Shown piece by piece: positions 1-8,590 of a DNA stretch of 40,950 bases. The position numbers were made by a program, and so were the translations under genes. How positions within the stretch are numbered: position 1 is the first letter of the stretch; every line of letters starts with the position of its first letter. This DNA comes from Verrucomicrobiota bacterium. GTDB lineage: Bacteria; Verrucomicrobiota; Verrucomicrobiia; Limisphaerales; UBA1100. Location of the stretch: NCBI GenBank assembly GCA_030747505.1, contig JASLKQ010000021.1, positions 1-40,950 on the forward strand. The letters are read 5' to 3'. A model generated the notes under the pieces. The model had not been told where the DNA came from, searched no databases, and saw only the letters and a list, made by a program, of their open reading frames with translations.

Positions 1-1
1 A

Positions 2-874
2 ATATAAACTCGGGGTTTTGATCGGGATATACTTGTGCATGGGGGTGCTGGTGCATTTTTTTGTGTTTAATAAACCGGCCTGATTGAGAGTATTGAAGGC
101 AAGCGACCGTATCCACGGATTAAACCCCCCTATTTTCCGGCCGCACTTGGCCTGTATATGTGCCCCACTATCGTTAATAACGTAGAGACTCTCTGTAATG
201 TAAAACACATTGTGGAAATGGGTGCTGAGCAATATACCAAACTCGGCACACCCAACAATACAGGAACCCGCCTTATTAGCCTAAGTGGAGATGTAAAACA
301 GCCCGGTTATTTTGAAATTGAGACCGGCAAGGTCACTCTGGGAGAGCTGATTTATGACGAGAACTTTGGAGGAGGGGTTCGCGATGGCAACGGACTGCAG
401 GCAATCATCCCCGGAGGATCCTCTTCCAAAGTTCTCAGGGCCGGCGAAACATTCCCCATCGGCGAAGATGAGGTTGACCTGCTCGATGTGCCTTATGATT
501 TTGACACCTTGATGAAGATTGGCACCATGTCTGGTTCCGGTGCAATCATCGTCATTGATGATAGCCGTAACATCGTTGAATGTCTTGCCAACCTCGCTGA
601 GTTTTACGCACATGAGAGCTGTGGCCAATGCACCCCTTGCCGGGAAGGCTCGCTCTGGATGAATAAAGCCCTCCACCGAATGACCCACGGTGGAGCAAGG
701 ACCGAGGATGCAGAATACCTGCTGCACATTGCCCAGAATATTCAGGGGCGCACCGTTTGCGCCTTCGGCGAAGCCTGTTCCTGGCCGGTGCTAAGCTTTG
801 TAAACAAATTCAAGCATGAGTTTGAGGCGAAATCCTTGAACACAACCGATAAGGAAACTGCCAGCACCCCCTGA
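2..874 (+). CDS. nuoF: NADH-quinone oxidoreductase subunit F, C-terminal part (5' partial, damaged edge)
   Basis: This is the FMN- and NADH-binding subunit of respiratory complex I, on the cytoplasmic peripheral arm; it takes electrons from NADH and passes them to the N3 [4Fe-4S] cluster. The N3 motif SCGQCTPCR lies at about 614-643, and the fourth ligand sits in the GRTVCAFGEA segment near 751-780. Clear family sequence (GKRPYPRIKPPYFPAALGLY, then VNNVETLCNV) starts at about 98 in the same frame, so the gene enters from the left edge. The ATG at 158 is internal and not the true start. Upstream in frame, G-A-G-A at 44-55, C at 62-64 and T.LIES at 74-91 match the GAGAYICGEETALIES region, but the codons at 5-7, 68-70 and 71-73 are stops. 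I infer edge sequence errors rather than a real pseudogene. nuoG follows one base after the stop. Confidence 0.93.
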
Positions 875-875
875 T

Positions 876-2576
876 ATGGCTGAGGAAACACAAACTGAAG
901 CACCGGCAGTGGTTGAAACCATGGTCGTCAAGGTCGATGGCAGGGAGGTTGAGGTGCCCAAGCTTACGGAAGACTGGCAGGGAAATCTCGTCCCCACAAC
1001 CGTCTTACAAGCCTGCAAACATGCGGGCAACGAGATCCCTCATTACTGTTATCATCCCAAATTACCAGTGGCCGGCAACTGCCGCATGTGCCTCGTGCAC
1101 GTGGGCATGCCTGGACGCCTCGGCCCTGACGGCAAGCCACCAACCAACGAGGATGGCTCGTTGAAAATCGACCCTATGGTACTGCCCTACGAACGGCAAA
1201 CGCCCAAGGGTGTGATTGGCTGTGCCACCAACCTCGTGCCGGGCATGGAGATATACGCGAGTAGCCCCGAAACCAAGCAAATGCGTGAGGCGGTATTGGA
1301 AAGCCTGTTGATCAATCATCCGCTGGACTGTCCCATATGTGACCAAGCGGGTGAATGCAAACTGCAGGAGTATAGCAGCGAGCATGGACAGTCCGAAAGC
1401 TCCTTTGCCGAGTACAAGGTGCACAAACCTAAAAAGGTGAATCTTGGCCCCCGTATTATCCTTGATGCCGAGCGCTGTGTTCTCTGTACCCGCTGCATTC
1501 GCTTTAGCCGTGATATTGCCGATGATGATGCCCTGGGTATTGTCAATCGAGGGAGCTACAATACTATTTCCACCTTTCTCGACACGCCCTTTGACAACAA
1601 CTACACCCTCAACACCGTTGATCTTTGCCCCGTGGGGGCTTTGACCTCCAAGGATTTCCGTTTCCAGATGCGTGTGTGGTTTCTCAAGGAAACCAGGAGC
1701 CTCTGCTCCAGTTGCGGCACTGGTTGCAATACGCTAATCGGCTCTCGCGAAAATACGATGTACCGCTATGAACCCAGAGAGAACAATGCGGTTAATGGCC
1801 CCTGGATGTGTGACTCAGGGCGGCTAAACTACAAATGGATTGGCCGGGAAGACCGATTAAGTGAAGTGACTGGAGCCAGTGGATGGGCTACTGCCATTAT
1901 TGAAATTAGTGCCAAACTTGAGGAGGCACAGCCTGGATCCGTGGCTATTATAGGCGGGGCTCGACAGACCAATGAGGAACTCTATCTTCTCAAGAAACTC
2001 GCCAATAAGCTGGAAGCGATTACTGATTCAGCCCCGCGCTCAGGCCAAGGCGACAATCTCCTTTGCTGCCCTGACAAAAACCCAAACAGCGCAGGGTCTC
2101 GCCTGATTGGAATTGCCAATGAAGACTTGGGGTCACGATTCGCTGAAATTGCCCAAGGTATCGAAGCTGGCACCATAACGAGCCTGATCGTATTCGGGGA
2201 TGATGTCACCAAGCACGGCATCGATGAAACCTTGCTGGATAAATTGGATCTATTGGTAGTGAGCGATATCTTACCCAATGCGACCACCTCAAAGGCACAC
2301 TATCTATTGCCCGGGTGTGCTCACACTGAAAAACGCGGCACATTCACAAGCGTAAAAGGCCAGGTGCAAAAATTCATGAAGGCATTGGACGGCCCCGGAA
2401 ATGCGCGACCCGAATGGGAATTTTTACACGAACTGGCCGAAAACACCACCGGACAAAATGGGTTCAGCACCATCGAGGGACTATTCAACCAGATGGCTGA
2501 AGAAGTGGAGGCCTTTAAGGACAAGGAACTGACCTGGGCCTCACTTGGTAATGAAGGAGTAACAGTGGAAATCTAA
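876..2576 (+). CDS. nuoG: NADH-quinone oxidoreductase subunit G
   Basis: This is the iron-sulfur subunit of the complex I peripheral arm, relaying electrons from NuoF towards NuoI. Ligand sets can be read in order along the 566 residues. A [2Fe-2S] N1b site has C58, C69, C72 and C116. The His-Cys N5 cluster has H148, C152, C155 and C161. N4 has C201, C204, C207 and C251. A fourth set, C277-x2-C280-x3-C284 with C312, matches the off-pathway N7 cluster of E. coli and Thermus. The molybdopterin-oxidoreductase-like tail is much shorter than in E. coli NuoG (about 900 residues). The ATG at 876 lies one base after the nuoF stop; there is no strong ribosome binding site, which suggests translational coupling. 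Confidence 0.96.
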   Translation: MAEETQTEAPAVVETMVVKVDGREVEVPKLTEDWQGNLVPTTVLQACKHAGNEIPHYCYHPKLPVAGNCRMCLVHVGMPGRLGPDGKPPTNEDGSLKIDPMVLPYERQTPKGVIGCATNLVPGMEIYASSPETKQMREAVLESLLINHPLDCPICDQAGECKLQEYSSEHGQSESSFAEYKVHKPKKVNLGPRIILDAERCVLCTRCIRFSRDIADDDALGIVNRGSYNTISTFLDTPFDNNYTLNTVDLCPVGALTSKDFRFQMRVWFLKETRSLCSSCGTGCNTLIGSRENTMYRYEPRENNAVNGPWMCDSGRLNYKWIGREDRLSEVTGASGWATAIIEISAKLEEAQPGSVAIIGGARQTNEELYLLKKLANKLEAITDSAPRSGQGDNLLCCPDKNPNSAGSRLIGIANEDLGSRFAEIAQGIEAGTITSLIVFGDDVTKHGIDETLLDKLDLLVVSDILPNATTSKAHYLLPGCAHTEKRGTFTSVKGQVQKFMKALDGPGNARPEWEFLHELAENTTGQNGFSTIEGLFNQMAEEVEAFKDKELTWASLGNEGVTVEI

Positions 2577-3691
2577 TGGTTGAATGGATTAACAGCCTCC
2601 CTCCTGTGATGTGGGCAGCCGGACTCCCGGCGAGTGAACAATTTGCTATCTTTAGTTTACTAAAGATCGTCATAGCCATTTTTGCTGTCGTGATGCCTAT
2701 GGTGGCATATTCGGTTATAGCCGAACGGCGCATCTCGGCGTGGATTCAGGATCGCGTGGGACCAAATCGCGTGGGCATTCCCTTTACCAAAATACATCTA
2801 TGGGGACTGGGACAACCCATGGCAGATGGTGTGAAATCCATACTGAAGGAAGACTTTACTCCCGCACATGTTCGAAAAATTTATTTCTGGCTCGCACCGG
2901 CTATCGCGATGATCCCTGCACTGATGACATTAGCCGTTATTCCTTTCGGCAATACCGTCACCCCTGGCAGTGGAGAAGCCAATAAGGCAGTCATCGCAGA
3001 CCTGAACGTCGGCATTCTTTACACTTTCGGCATCGTTTCCCTCAGTGTTTACAGTATCGTTCTGGCTGGATATGCCAGTAACTCGAAATACCCGTTTCTG
3101 GGTGGCATTAGAAGCAGTGCTCAAATGATCTCCTATGAAATCGCCATGGGCATGAGCATCATTCCCGTCTTCATGCTGGTAGGCGAATTAAACCTGACCA
3201 AAGTGGTTGAATACCAGGCCAATGGTGCATGGATCGTATTCAAGCAACCCATCGCCTTTATTGTCTTTCTCATTGCCGCATTTGCCGAAACCAACCGGCT
3301 CCCCTTTGATATGCCTGAATCTGAATCTGAATTGGTTGGCGGCTACAACACCGAATATAGTTCAATGAAGTTCGCCATGTTTTTCATGGGCGAATACGCA
3401 GCCATGATCGCAGTCAGCGCAATGATGGTGGTCCTCTTTCTAGGCGGCTGGACGCTTCCCTTTGCTGGCCTGAATGAGTCGGCTGACTCACTCGGAATGG
3501 GACTGATTCAATTGGGCATCTTTATCAGCAAGCTACTACTTTTCATGGGGCTCTTCATATGGATACGCTGGATGTTGCCCCGATTCCGATACGACCGACT
3601 CATGGATGTGGGTTGGAAACGTTTTGTCCCGTTGGCACTGGCAAATATCGTCGTGACAGCAATTTACCTGTATTTGACGATACCCAAATAA
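2576..3691 (+). CDS. nuoH: NADH-quinone oxidoreductase subunit H
   Basis: This is the membrane subunit at the junction of the peripheral and membrane arms of complex I; it contributes to the quinone-binding channel. The 371-residue protein has about eight hydrophobic segments. It carries the NuoH/ND1 signatures ERRISAWIQDRVGPNRVG near residues 49-66 and FAETNRLPFDMPESESELVGG near 239-259, the acidic loop lining the quinone site. The ATG overlaps the nuoG stop codon by one base (TAATG), a usual sign of coupled translation. The length is slightly above the ~325 of E. coli NuoH, with the extra length in loops near residues 120-150. Confidence 0.97.
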   Translation: MVEWINSLPPVMWAAGLPASEQFAIFSLLKIVIAIFAVVMPMVAYSVIAERRISAWIQDRVGPNRVGIPFTKIHLWGLGQPMADGVKSILKEDFTPAHVRKIYFWLAPAIAMIPALMTLAVIPFGNTVTPGSGEANKAVIADLNVGILYTFGIVSLSVYSIVLAGYASNSKYPFLGGIRSSAQMISYEIAMGMSIIPVFMLVGELNLTKVVEYQANGAWIVFKQPIAFIVFLIAAFAETNRLPFDMPESESELVGGYNTEYSSMKFAMFFMGEYAAMIAVSAMMVVLFLGGWTLPFAGLNESADSLGMGLIQLGIFISKLLLFMGLFIWIRWMLPRFRYDRLMDVGWKRFVPLALANIVVTAIYLYLTIPK

Positions 3692-3692
3692 T

Positions 3693-4349
3693 ATGGCCAA
3701 AGAAGTCCAACGCGTGAAATTAAGCCTGTGGGAACGATTGTTTTTCCCCACCTTAATCAATGGTTTCAAGGTCACATTGGGGCATTTCCTCTCCTTTAAA
3801 AAATCAAAGGTTTACGAGCATAAAAATAAAACCAATAAATTCAAAACAACGCTCAATTATCCCGAAGAGCTCTGGTCCGTGCCCGAAGGATTCCGAGGAG
3901 CGCCTTATCTGGTAAATGATCAGGATGGATCAACCAAATGCGTCAGTTGCCAGCTTTGTGAATTTGTCTGCCCTCCCAAGGCAATCCGAATCACTCCACC
4001 GGGAATAGACGGAGAAGATGCCCACCGAGAAGGCGCAGAAAAAATGCCTGAAGACTTTGAAATTAATATGCTTCGCTGCATCTTCTGTGGTTTCTGCGAG
4101 GAAGTTTGCCCTGAACAAGCCATTTTCTTGGCCAAGGATTACTATGAGGGTTATAACGAAAAACTAATGAACCGTGACTACGCGCTCACTGGAAGCAACC
4201 GTGAGGAAATGGTATTCCACAAGGACAAACTCCTTGAACGCGGCGGAACGCATCATGACCGCATTAAAAAATGGGAGAAGAAAACTCAGGATGCCAAGGA
4301 ACAAGAATCCTTTCCCGTCACGATGGCTGAGAAGAATATCAACGATTGA
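3693..4349 (+). CDS. nuoI: NADH-quinone oxidoreductase subunit I
   Basis: This is the complex I ferredoxin-like subunit carrying clusters N6a and N6b, which carry electrons towards N2 and quinone. Two complete CxxCxxCxxxCP motifs are visible: C83, C86, C89 and C93, then C129, C132, C135 and C139. The 218-residue protein is longer than E. coli NuoI (180). It has a basic N-terminal stretch (LWERLFFPTLINGFKVTLGH) that would lie along the membrane, and a charged Lys/Glu-rich C-terminal extension. The start ATG is one base after the nuoH stop. nuoJ begins within its stop codon. Confidence 0.97.
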   Translation: MAKEVQRVKLSLWERLFFPTLINGFKVTLGHFLSFKKSKVYEHKNKTNKFKTTLNYPEELWSVPEGFRGAPYLVNDQDGSTKCVSCQLCEFVCPPKAIRITPPGIDGEDAHREGAEKMPEDFEINMLRCIFCGFCEEVCPEQAIFLAKDYYEGYNEKLMNRDYALTGSNREEMVFHKDKLLERGGTHHDRIKKWEKKTQDAKEQESFPVTMAEKNIND

Positions 4350-4873
4350 TGCAGGATTTACTCTTTTATATTTTCAGCTCACTCACGCTGCTCTGCGGCC
4401 TGCTGGTGGTCTTTAACCCATTCAGCCGAAATCCGGTAACCAGCGCGATGTTTCTAGTGCTGACTATTATCAGCATGTCCGGACTCTTTGTCCTGCTTAA
4501 GGCATTCTTCCTGGCCGCAGTTCAAATACTGGTCTACGCGGGAGCCGTCATTGTTCTCTTCCTCTTTGTAATCATGCTTTTGGATGTGAAAGAGGAGGAG
4601 CGGCGCCGGTTCCAGAAATTCGGAACCTTTCTGGGCTTCGCATCTGTAGCAGGTCTGGCTGGCATCATTATTAATTCCATTCGTCAATCTGAAATAGGCG
4701 ATGCCCTTGCCTTCAAGGGAGAGGGCATAGGAGAAACCCGTGAGCTGGGACATAAGTTATTTACTGAATATGTGATCCCATTTGAAATTGTTTCCTTATT
4801 ACTGCTTGTGGCGATGGTTGGCTGCATTCTCATAAGCAAAAGAGACGAATCCAAGAAGGAGGGAACCCAATGA
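4349..4873 (+). CDS. nuoJ: NADH-quinone oxidoreductase subunit J
   Basis: This is a small membrane-arm subunit of complex I (ND6 homologue) with about five transmembrane segments. The segment VQILVYAGAVIVLFLFVIMLL contains the conserved pi-bulge helix of the ND6/NuoJ family. I start it at the ATG at 4349, which overlaps the nuoI TGA by one base. A TTG codon immediately upstream (4346) is in frame but unlikely to be used. The predicted protein is 174 residues, close to the family norm. It ends with an overlap of four bases with nuoK. Confidence 0.95.
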   Translation: MQDLLFYIFSSLTLLCGLLVVFNPFSRNPVTSAMFLVLTIISMSGLFVLLKAFFLAAVQILVYAGAVIVLFLFVIMLLDVKEEERRRFQKFGTFLGFASVAGLAGIIINSIRQSEIGDALAFKGEGIGETRELGHKLFTEYVIPFEIVSLLLLVAMVGCILISKRDESKKEGTQ

Positions 4874-5172
4874 TTGGCTTGGAACATTATCTAATCGTTA
4901 GTGTCGTTCTGTTTTGCCTTGGACTACTAGGGCTAATCATACGCCGTAACCTGATTGTAATGTACATGGGATTGGAACTCATGCTCAACGCCGCCAATCT
5001 CGCGCTGGTGGCCTTTTCCCACTACCGAAACAATCTTGATGGTCAGATCATGGTATTTTTTATCATCACAGTAGCTGCAGCCGAAGTGGCCGTAGGTCTT
5101 GCCCTAATCGTGGCTCTGTACCGAAAACGGCAAACCAATGATGTAAACGATCTCACCTCAATGAAACTGTAG
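4870..5172 (+). CDS. nuoK: NADH-quinone oxidoreductase subunit K
   Basis: This is the ND4L-like membrane subunit of complex I. At 100 residues it has the family's exact usual size and three transmembrane helices. Conserved glutamates are visible in YMGLELMLNAANL (helix 2) and in VAAAEVAVGLALI (helix 3); these buried carboxylates belong to the proton-translocation chain. The ATG overlaps the nuoJ TGA (ATGA), and a good Shine-Dalgarno sequence (GGAGG, about 4859-4863) precedes it. This is one of the few clear ribosome binding sites in the operon. Confidence 0.97.
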   Translation: MIGLEHYLIVSVVLFCLGLLGLIIRRNLIVMYMGLELMLNAANLALVAFSHYRNNLDGQIMVFFIITVAAAEVAVGLALIVALYRKRQTNDVNDLTSMKL

Positions 5173-7044
5173 ATGAGCAAGGAACAAGTCATTCAATATC
5201 TGCCGCTGGTTATCCTTCTAGCACCACTACTCTCAGCTATACTGATCCTTCTGTTCACCAGCAAATTCAAACGACTCAGTGCAGGCATTTCAGTGGGAGC
5301 CGTTGCCCTTGGCTTGGGGGCGAGTATTTTCCTGTTTGTCGCCGAGTCAAATATTGTTGGAGGAAGCACCCCAGTTTACACGTGGTTTTCCATTGGGAAC
5401 GCCGGTCAGAATGCCCTGCTTCCCAATGGACCAGGAGTAAACCCCTTGGTTTTTGACATCAGCCTCCAAAACGATTCCTTAAGCCGTCTAATGCTCCTCG
5501 TTGTCACCCTGGTGGGCACTCTGGTTCATGTGTTTTCCCTAGCGTACATGCGACAGGATCAGGGGTATTCAAGATACTTTGGAGCTCTGAGCTTCTTCAT
5601 GTTCTCCATGCTGGGAATCGTTCTATCAGCCAATCTGGTAATGATGTTTATCTTTTGGGAATTGGTTGGGGTATCGAGTTACCTGCTTATCAGCCACTGG
5701 TTTGAAAAACCAGCAGCCGCTGATGCAGGCAAAAAGGCCTTTATCACCAACCGCATTGGTGATGTAGGATTTCTTCTGGGAATTCTACTCGTATGGCAAC
5801 AGGCAGGTTCACTGGCATTCGATTCCTTAGGTCCTGCTACCACTTTGGCAGGTTTACTCATCTTTTGCGGTGCCGTAGGCAAGAGTGCGCAGTTCCCCCT
5901 TCATATCTGGCTACCGGATGCCATGGAAGGCCCCACTCCGGTTTCGGCTTTGATTCATGCGGCCACCATGGTCGCTGCGGGTGTCTACATGATTTGCAGG
6001 GTTTTTGTACTCTTTACGCCGGAGGCGCTAGAGGTTATCGCCTGGACTGGCGCAGTCACTGCACTGCTTGCTGCATTAATTGCGGTGCAGCAAAATGATA
6101 TAAAACGTATCCTCGCCTATTCCACTCTCTCACAACTGGGCTACATGGTTATGGCGGTGGGTTGCGGAGGGCCAGCAGCAAGCATGTTCCATCTCACCAC
6201 CCACGCCGCCTTCAAGGCCCTGCTCTTTCTGGGCGCTGGAGCGGTCATATACGCGTGCCATCATGAACAAAACATCTGGAAACTGGGGAATCTTAAAAAC
6301 AAAATGGAATGGACCTCCCGGACTTTTGTTATCGGTGCGTTGGCTCTGTCTGGCTTCCCCTTGTTGAGTGGATTTTTCAGCAAAGACGCCATTTTGATGC
6401 AGGCTTACGAACATCAAATGCCACTTTTCATCATTGGGGTATTTGTCGCTTTTCTGACAGCATTTTATATGACCCGGTGTGTTATCGTTACATTCTTTGG
6501 CGAGGCACGCTCTGATCACGCCAAAGAGGCTGAAGAAGTCCCTGGTGAAATGGTAGCCCCATTGGTGATCCTCGCTCTTCTCAGTATTGGATTGGGCTGG
6601 GGTTTTATCGGTCTATCTGGCTTCACTGAAGGTTTCTCCAAGTGGAAGGATTTGGCAGCACACAGTGATGCTGCTCACAATGCAGCCATGATTGGGGGCA
6701 CTATTGCTGTAACGATTGGGTTAACCGCTGGCTGGAAAATATATCATGGTTCCGAAACCGACCCTCTCCCTGAGAAACTAAAGGATGTAGCTCAATGGAT
6801 GAGTGACAAATTTTATTTAGATGAACTCTACGGATTTCTCAACCGGTGGACCCAAGAGAAATTGTCATTTGCCGCGGACTGGTTCGACCGCTGGATCATT
6901 GCCGGCCTTGGGGTCAAGGGAACCAGCGGTGCGGTGGATATTACCGGGTGCCTGTTACGCCTGTTTCAAACCGGCAATGTCCAGACTTATGCCCTGTTAA
7001 CAGTCATTGGATTGCTATTCATTCTGGCCTTAATTTTATTCTAA
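5173..7044 (+). CDS. nuoL: NADH-quinone oxidoreductase subunit L
   Basis: This is the distal antiporter-like proton-pumping subunit of complex I (ND5 homologue). The 623-residue, strongly hydrophobic protein has Proton_antipo_N and Proton_antipo_M regions. Family segments include FIFWELVGVSSYLLI (conserved helix-5 Glu), LPDAMEGPTPVSALIHAATMV and RILAYSTLSQLGYM. The C-terminal part (about 520-623) would contain the long lateral helix and last anchor helix. The start is directly next to the nuoK stop with no spacer and no Shine-Dalgarno sequence, so coupled translation is likely. Confidence 0.97.
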   Translation: MSKEQVIQYLPLVILLAPLLSAILILLFTSKFKRLSAGISVGAVALGLGASIFLFVAESNIVGGSTPVYTWFSIGNAGQNALLPNGPGVNPLVFDISLQNDSLSRLMLLVVTLVGTLVHVFSLAYMRQDQGYSRYFGALSFFMFSMLGIVLSANLVMMFIFWELVGVSSYLLISHWFEKPAAADAGKKAFITNRIGDVGFLLGILLVWQQAGSLAFDSLGPATTLAGLLIFCGAVGKSAQFPLHIWLPDAMEGPTPVSALIHAATMVAAGVYMICRVFVLFTPEALEVIAWTGAVTALLAALIAVQQNDIKRILAYSTLSQLGYMVMAVGCGGPAASMFHLTTHAAFKALLFLGAGAVIYACHHEQNIWKLGNLKNKMEWTSRTFVIGALALSGFPLLSGFFSKDAILMQAYEHQMPLFIIGVFVAFLTAFYMTRCVIVTFFGEARSDHAKEAEEVPGEMVAPLVILALLSIGLGWGFIGLSGFTEGFSKWKDLAAHSDAAHNAAMIGGTIAVTIGLTAGWKIYHGSETDPLPEKLKDVAQWMSDKFYLDELYGFLNRWTQEKLSFAADWFDRWIIAGLGVKGTSGAVDITGCLLRLFQTGNVQTYALLTVIGLLFILALILF

Positions 7045-7045
7045 G

Positions 7046-8590
7046 ATGTCACCTCTCACAATCATCATGGGTTTGCCGCTGGTGATGGCCATAATTCTCG
7101 CGCTGATCCCCCGAGAAAACCGCTCTATCTTCCGCTACGGCACACTGGCAGCCACTTTCGGATCGCTACTGATAGCTATCTATGTTTTCGCCCAGTTTGA
7201 AAATCGACTCGACGAAGCGAAGGACGAAATCACTTTTATTGAAGCCGCTCCACTTGCAACCCAATACGGATACATCTTCACCCAACGCTCTGATTGGATT
7301 GAATCTCTGGGAATTTCCTACCATGTGGGCGTTGATGGAATAGGCGTCGTTATGGTGCTCATGGCGGCTCTGGTTGCCTTTGCCGCAGCCTGTTGCGCCA
7401 GAGAAATCCAAACCCGACAAAAGGAATTCTACATACTCCTGCTACTGATGAGCGGCGGCATTCTGGGAGCCTTCATGTCTCTGGACTTATTCCTCATGTA
7501 TTTCCTGCATGAACTGGCACTGGTTCCCACTTTTATCATGATCGGGGTATGGGGACGCGGACAAAACAAGGAATTTGCCGCCTACAAGATTACCCTCTAT
7601 CTTAGCATCGGGGCTCTGCTGACCTTAGCCGGTCTCATCCTCCTTTATCTACATTACAAAACATTCTCTCTGGTCGAGGTACTACATGCTGCTGATATTG
7701 GAAATGCCCTGACAAATGACTCCCAAAGTCTGGTGTTTGCCCTGTTGATGTTTGGCTTGGGCATTCTGGTCAGCCTTTGGCCTTTCCACACATGGGCCCC
7801 AATTGGTTATGCCGCAGCCCCGACGGCTACGGCCATGATGCACGCAGGGGTCATCAAAAAATTCGGACTATTCATGCTTATCAAGGTCGCGCTCCCGGTT
7901 CTGCCTGCAGGAGCACAAGTCTGGCTCCCCGTACTCGCCCTGCTCTGCCTCGGAAATATCCTGTATTGCGGACTGGTTGCCATGCGCCAAAAGGATCTGA
8001 ACCTTCTCATTGGCAATTCTTCGGTGGCTCATATGGGATTTGTTTTTCTGGGTATTGCCAGTGCTACCCTCATTGGCCTCACTGGCGCAGTAATGGTAAT
8101 GGTCGCCCACGGGCTGTTAGCAGGTCTGGCCTTTGGATTAAGTGGATATTTGCATCAACAAACCCGGACACTGGATATGGAGAAAATTCAAGGACTACTG
8201 GCGAGTATGCCTTTCTGGGGTACTCTGATGATCATGGCCCTAATGGCTGGCTGTGGACTTCCAGGGTTTGCTAATTTCGCCGGGGAACTCACTGTATTTT
8301 TTGGAGCCTGGGAAACTTATCCGGTAATTACCGGCATCGCCATGTGGAGTGCGTTGGTCATTGGTGCTGTCTACATGCTGCGTGCTATCCGTAAGCTTCT
8401 CCATGGCAAAAAGGGAGAAACCGCCCCTGAAGTTGAGGATATTACTTCTTGGCAACGACTTCCTTATGCCATTCTGCTCACGGTTTTGTTGCTGTTTGGA
8501 TTCTACCCACGGTTAATCACTGAAAAAATAAACCAATCCGAGCCTACTTTCAGGCAAGCAACGGCCGTGCAACCCGAGGAAACTGAATAA
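7046..8590 (+). CDS. nuoM: NADH-quinone oxidoreductase subunit M
   Basis: This is the second antiporter-like proton-pumping subunit (ND4 homologue) of complex I. The 514-residue polytopic protein shows the conserved YFLHELALVPTFIMIGVWG segment (helix-5 Glu) and WPFHTWAPIGYAAAPTATAMM, which matches the LPDAHxxAPTxxSxxLA region of the family. GLPGFANFAGE lies in the C-terminal third. The position between nuoL and nuoN is the standard order. One base separates it from the nuoL stop, and its TAA overlaps the nuoN ATG. Confidence 0.97.
   Translation: MSPLTIIMGLPLVMAIILALIPRENRSIFRYGTLAATFGSLLIAIYVFAQFENRLDEAKDEITFIEAAPLATQYGYIFTQRSDWIESLGISYHVGVDGIGVVMVLMAALVAFAAACCAREIQTRQKEFYILLLLMSGGILGAFMSLDLFLMYFLHELALVPTFIMIGVWGRGQNKEFAAYKITLYLSIGALLTLAGLILLYLHYKTFSLVEVLHAADIGNALTNDSQSLVFALLMFGLGILVSLWPFHTWAPIGYAAAPTATAMMHAGVIKKFGLFMLIKVALPVLPAGAQVWLPVLALLCLGNILYCGLVAMRQKDLNLLIGNSSVAHMGFVFLGIASATLIGLTGAVMVMVAHGLLAGLAFGLSGYLHQQTRTLDMEKIQGLLASMPFWGTLMIMALMAGCGLPGFANFAGELTVFFGAWETYPVITGIAMWSALVIGAVYMLRAIRKLLHGKKGETAPEVEDITSWQRLPYAILLTVLLLFGFYPRLITEKINQSEPTFRQATAVQPEETE

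Noticed and set aside
281-727. Open frame of 148 codons on the - strand inside nuoF
   Set aside because: It is antisense to clear nuoF coding sequence with conserved cluster ligands; no family resemblance and no start context.
3317-3333. Short GAATCT repeat in nuoH
   Set aside because: It encodes the ordinary PESESELVGG stretch conserved in NuoH and is no more than a codon-level coincidence.
6130-6519. Open frame of 129 codons opposite nuoL
   Set aside because: It is a shadow of the nuoL reading frame; the sense strand carries the conserved antiporter motifs.
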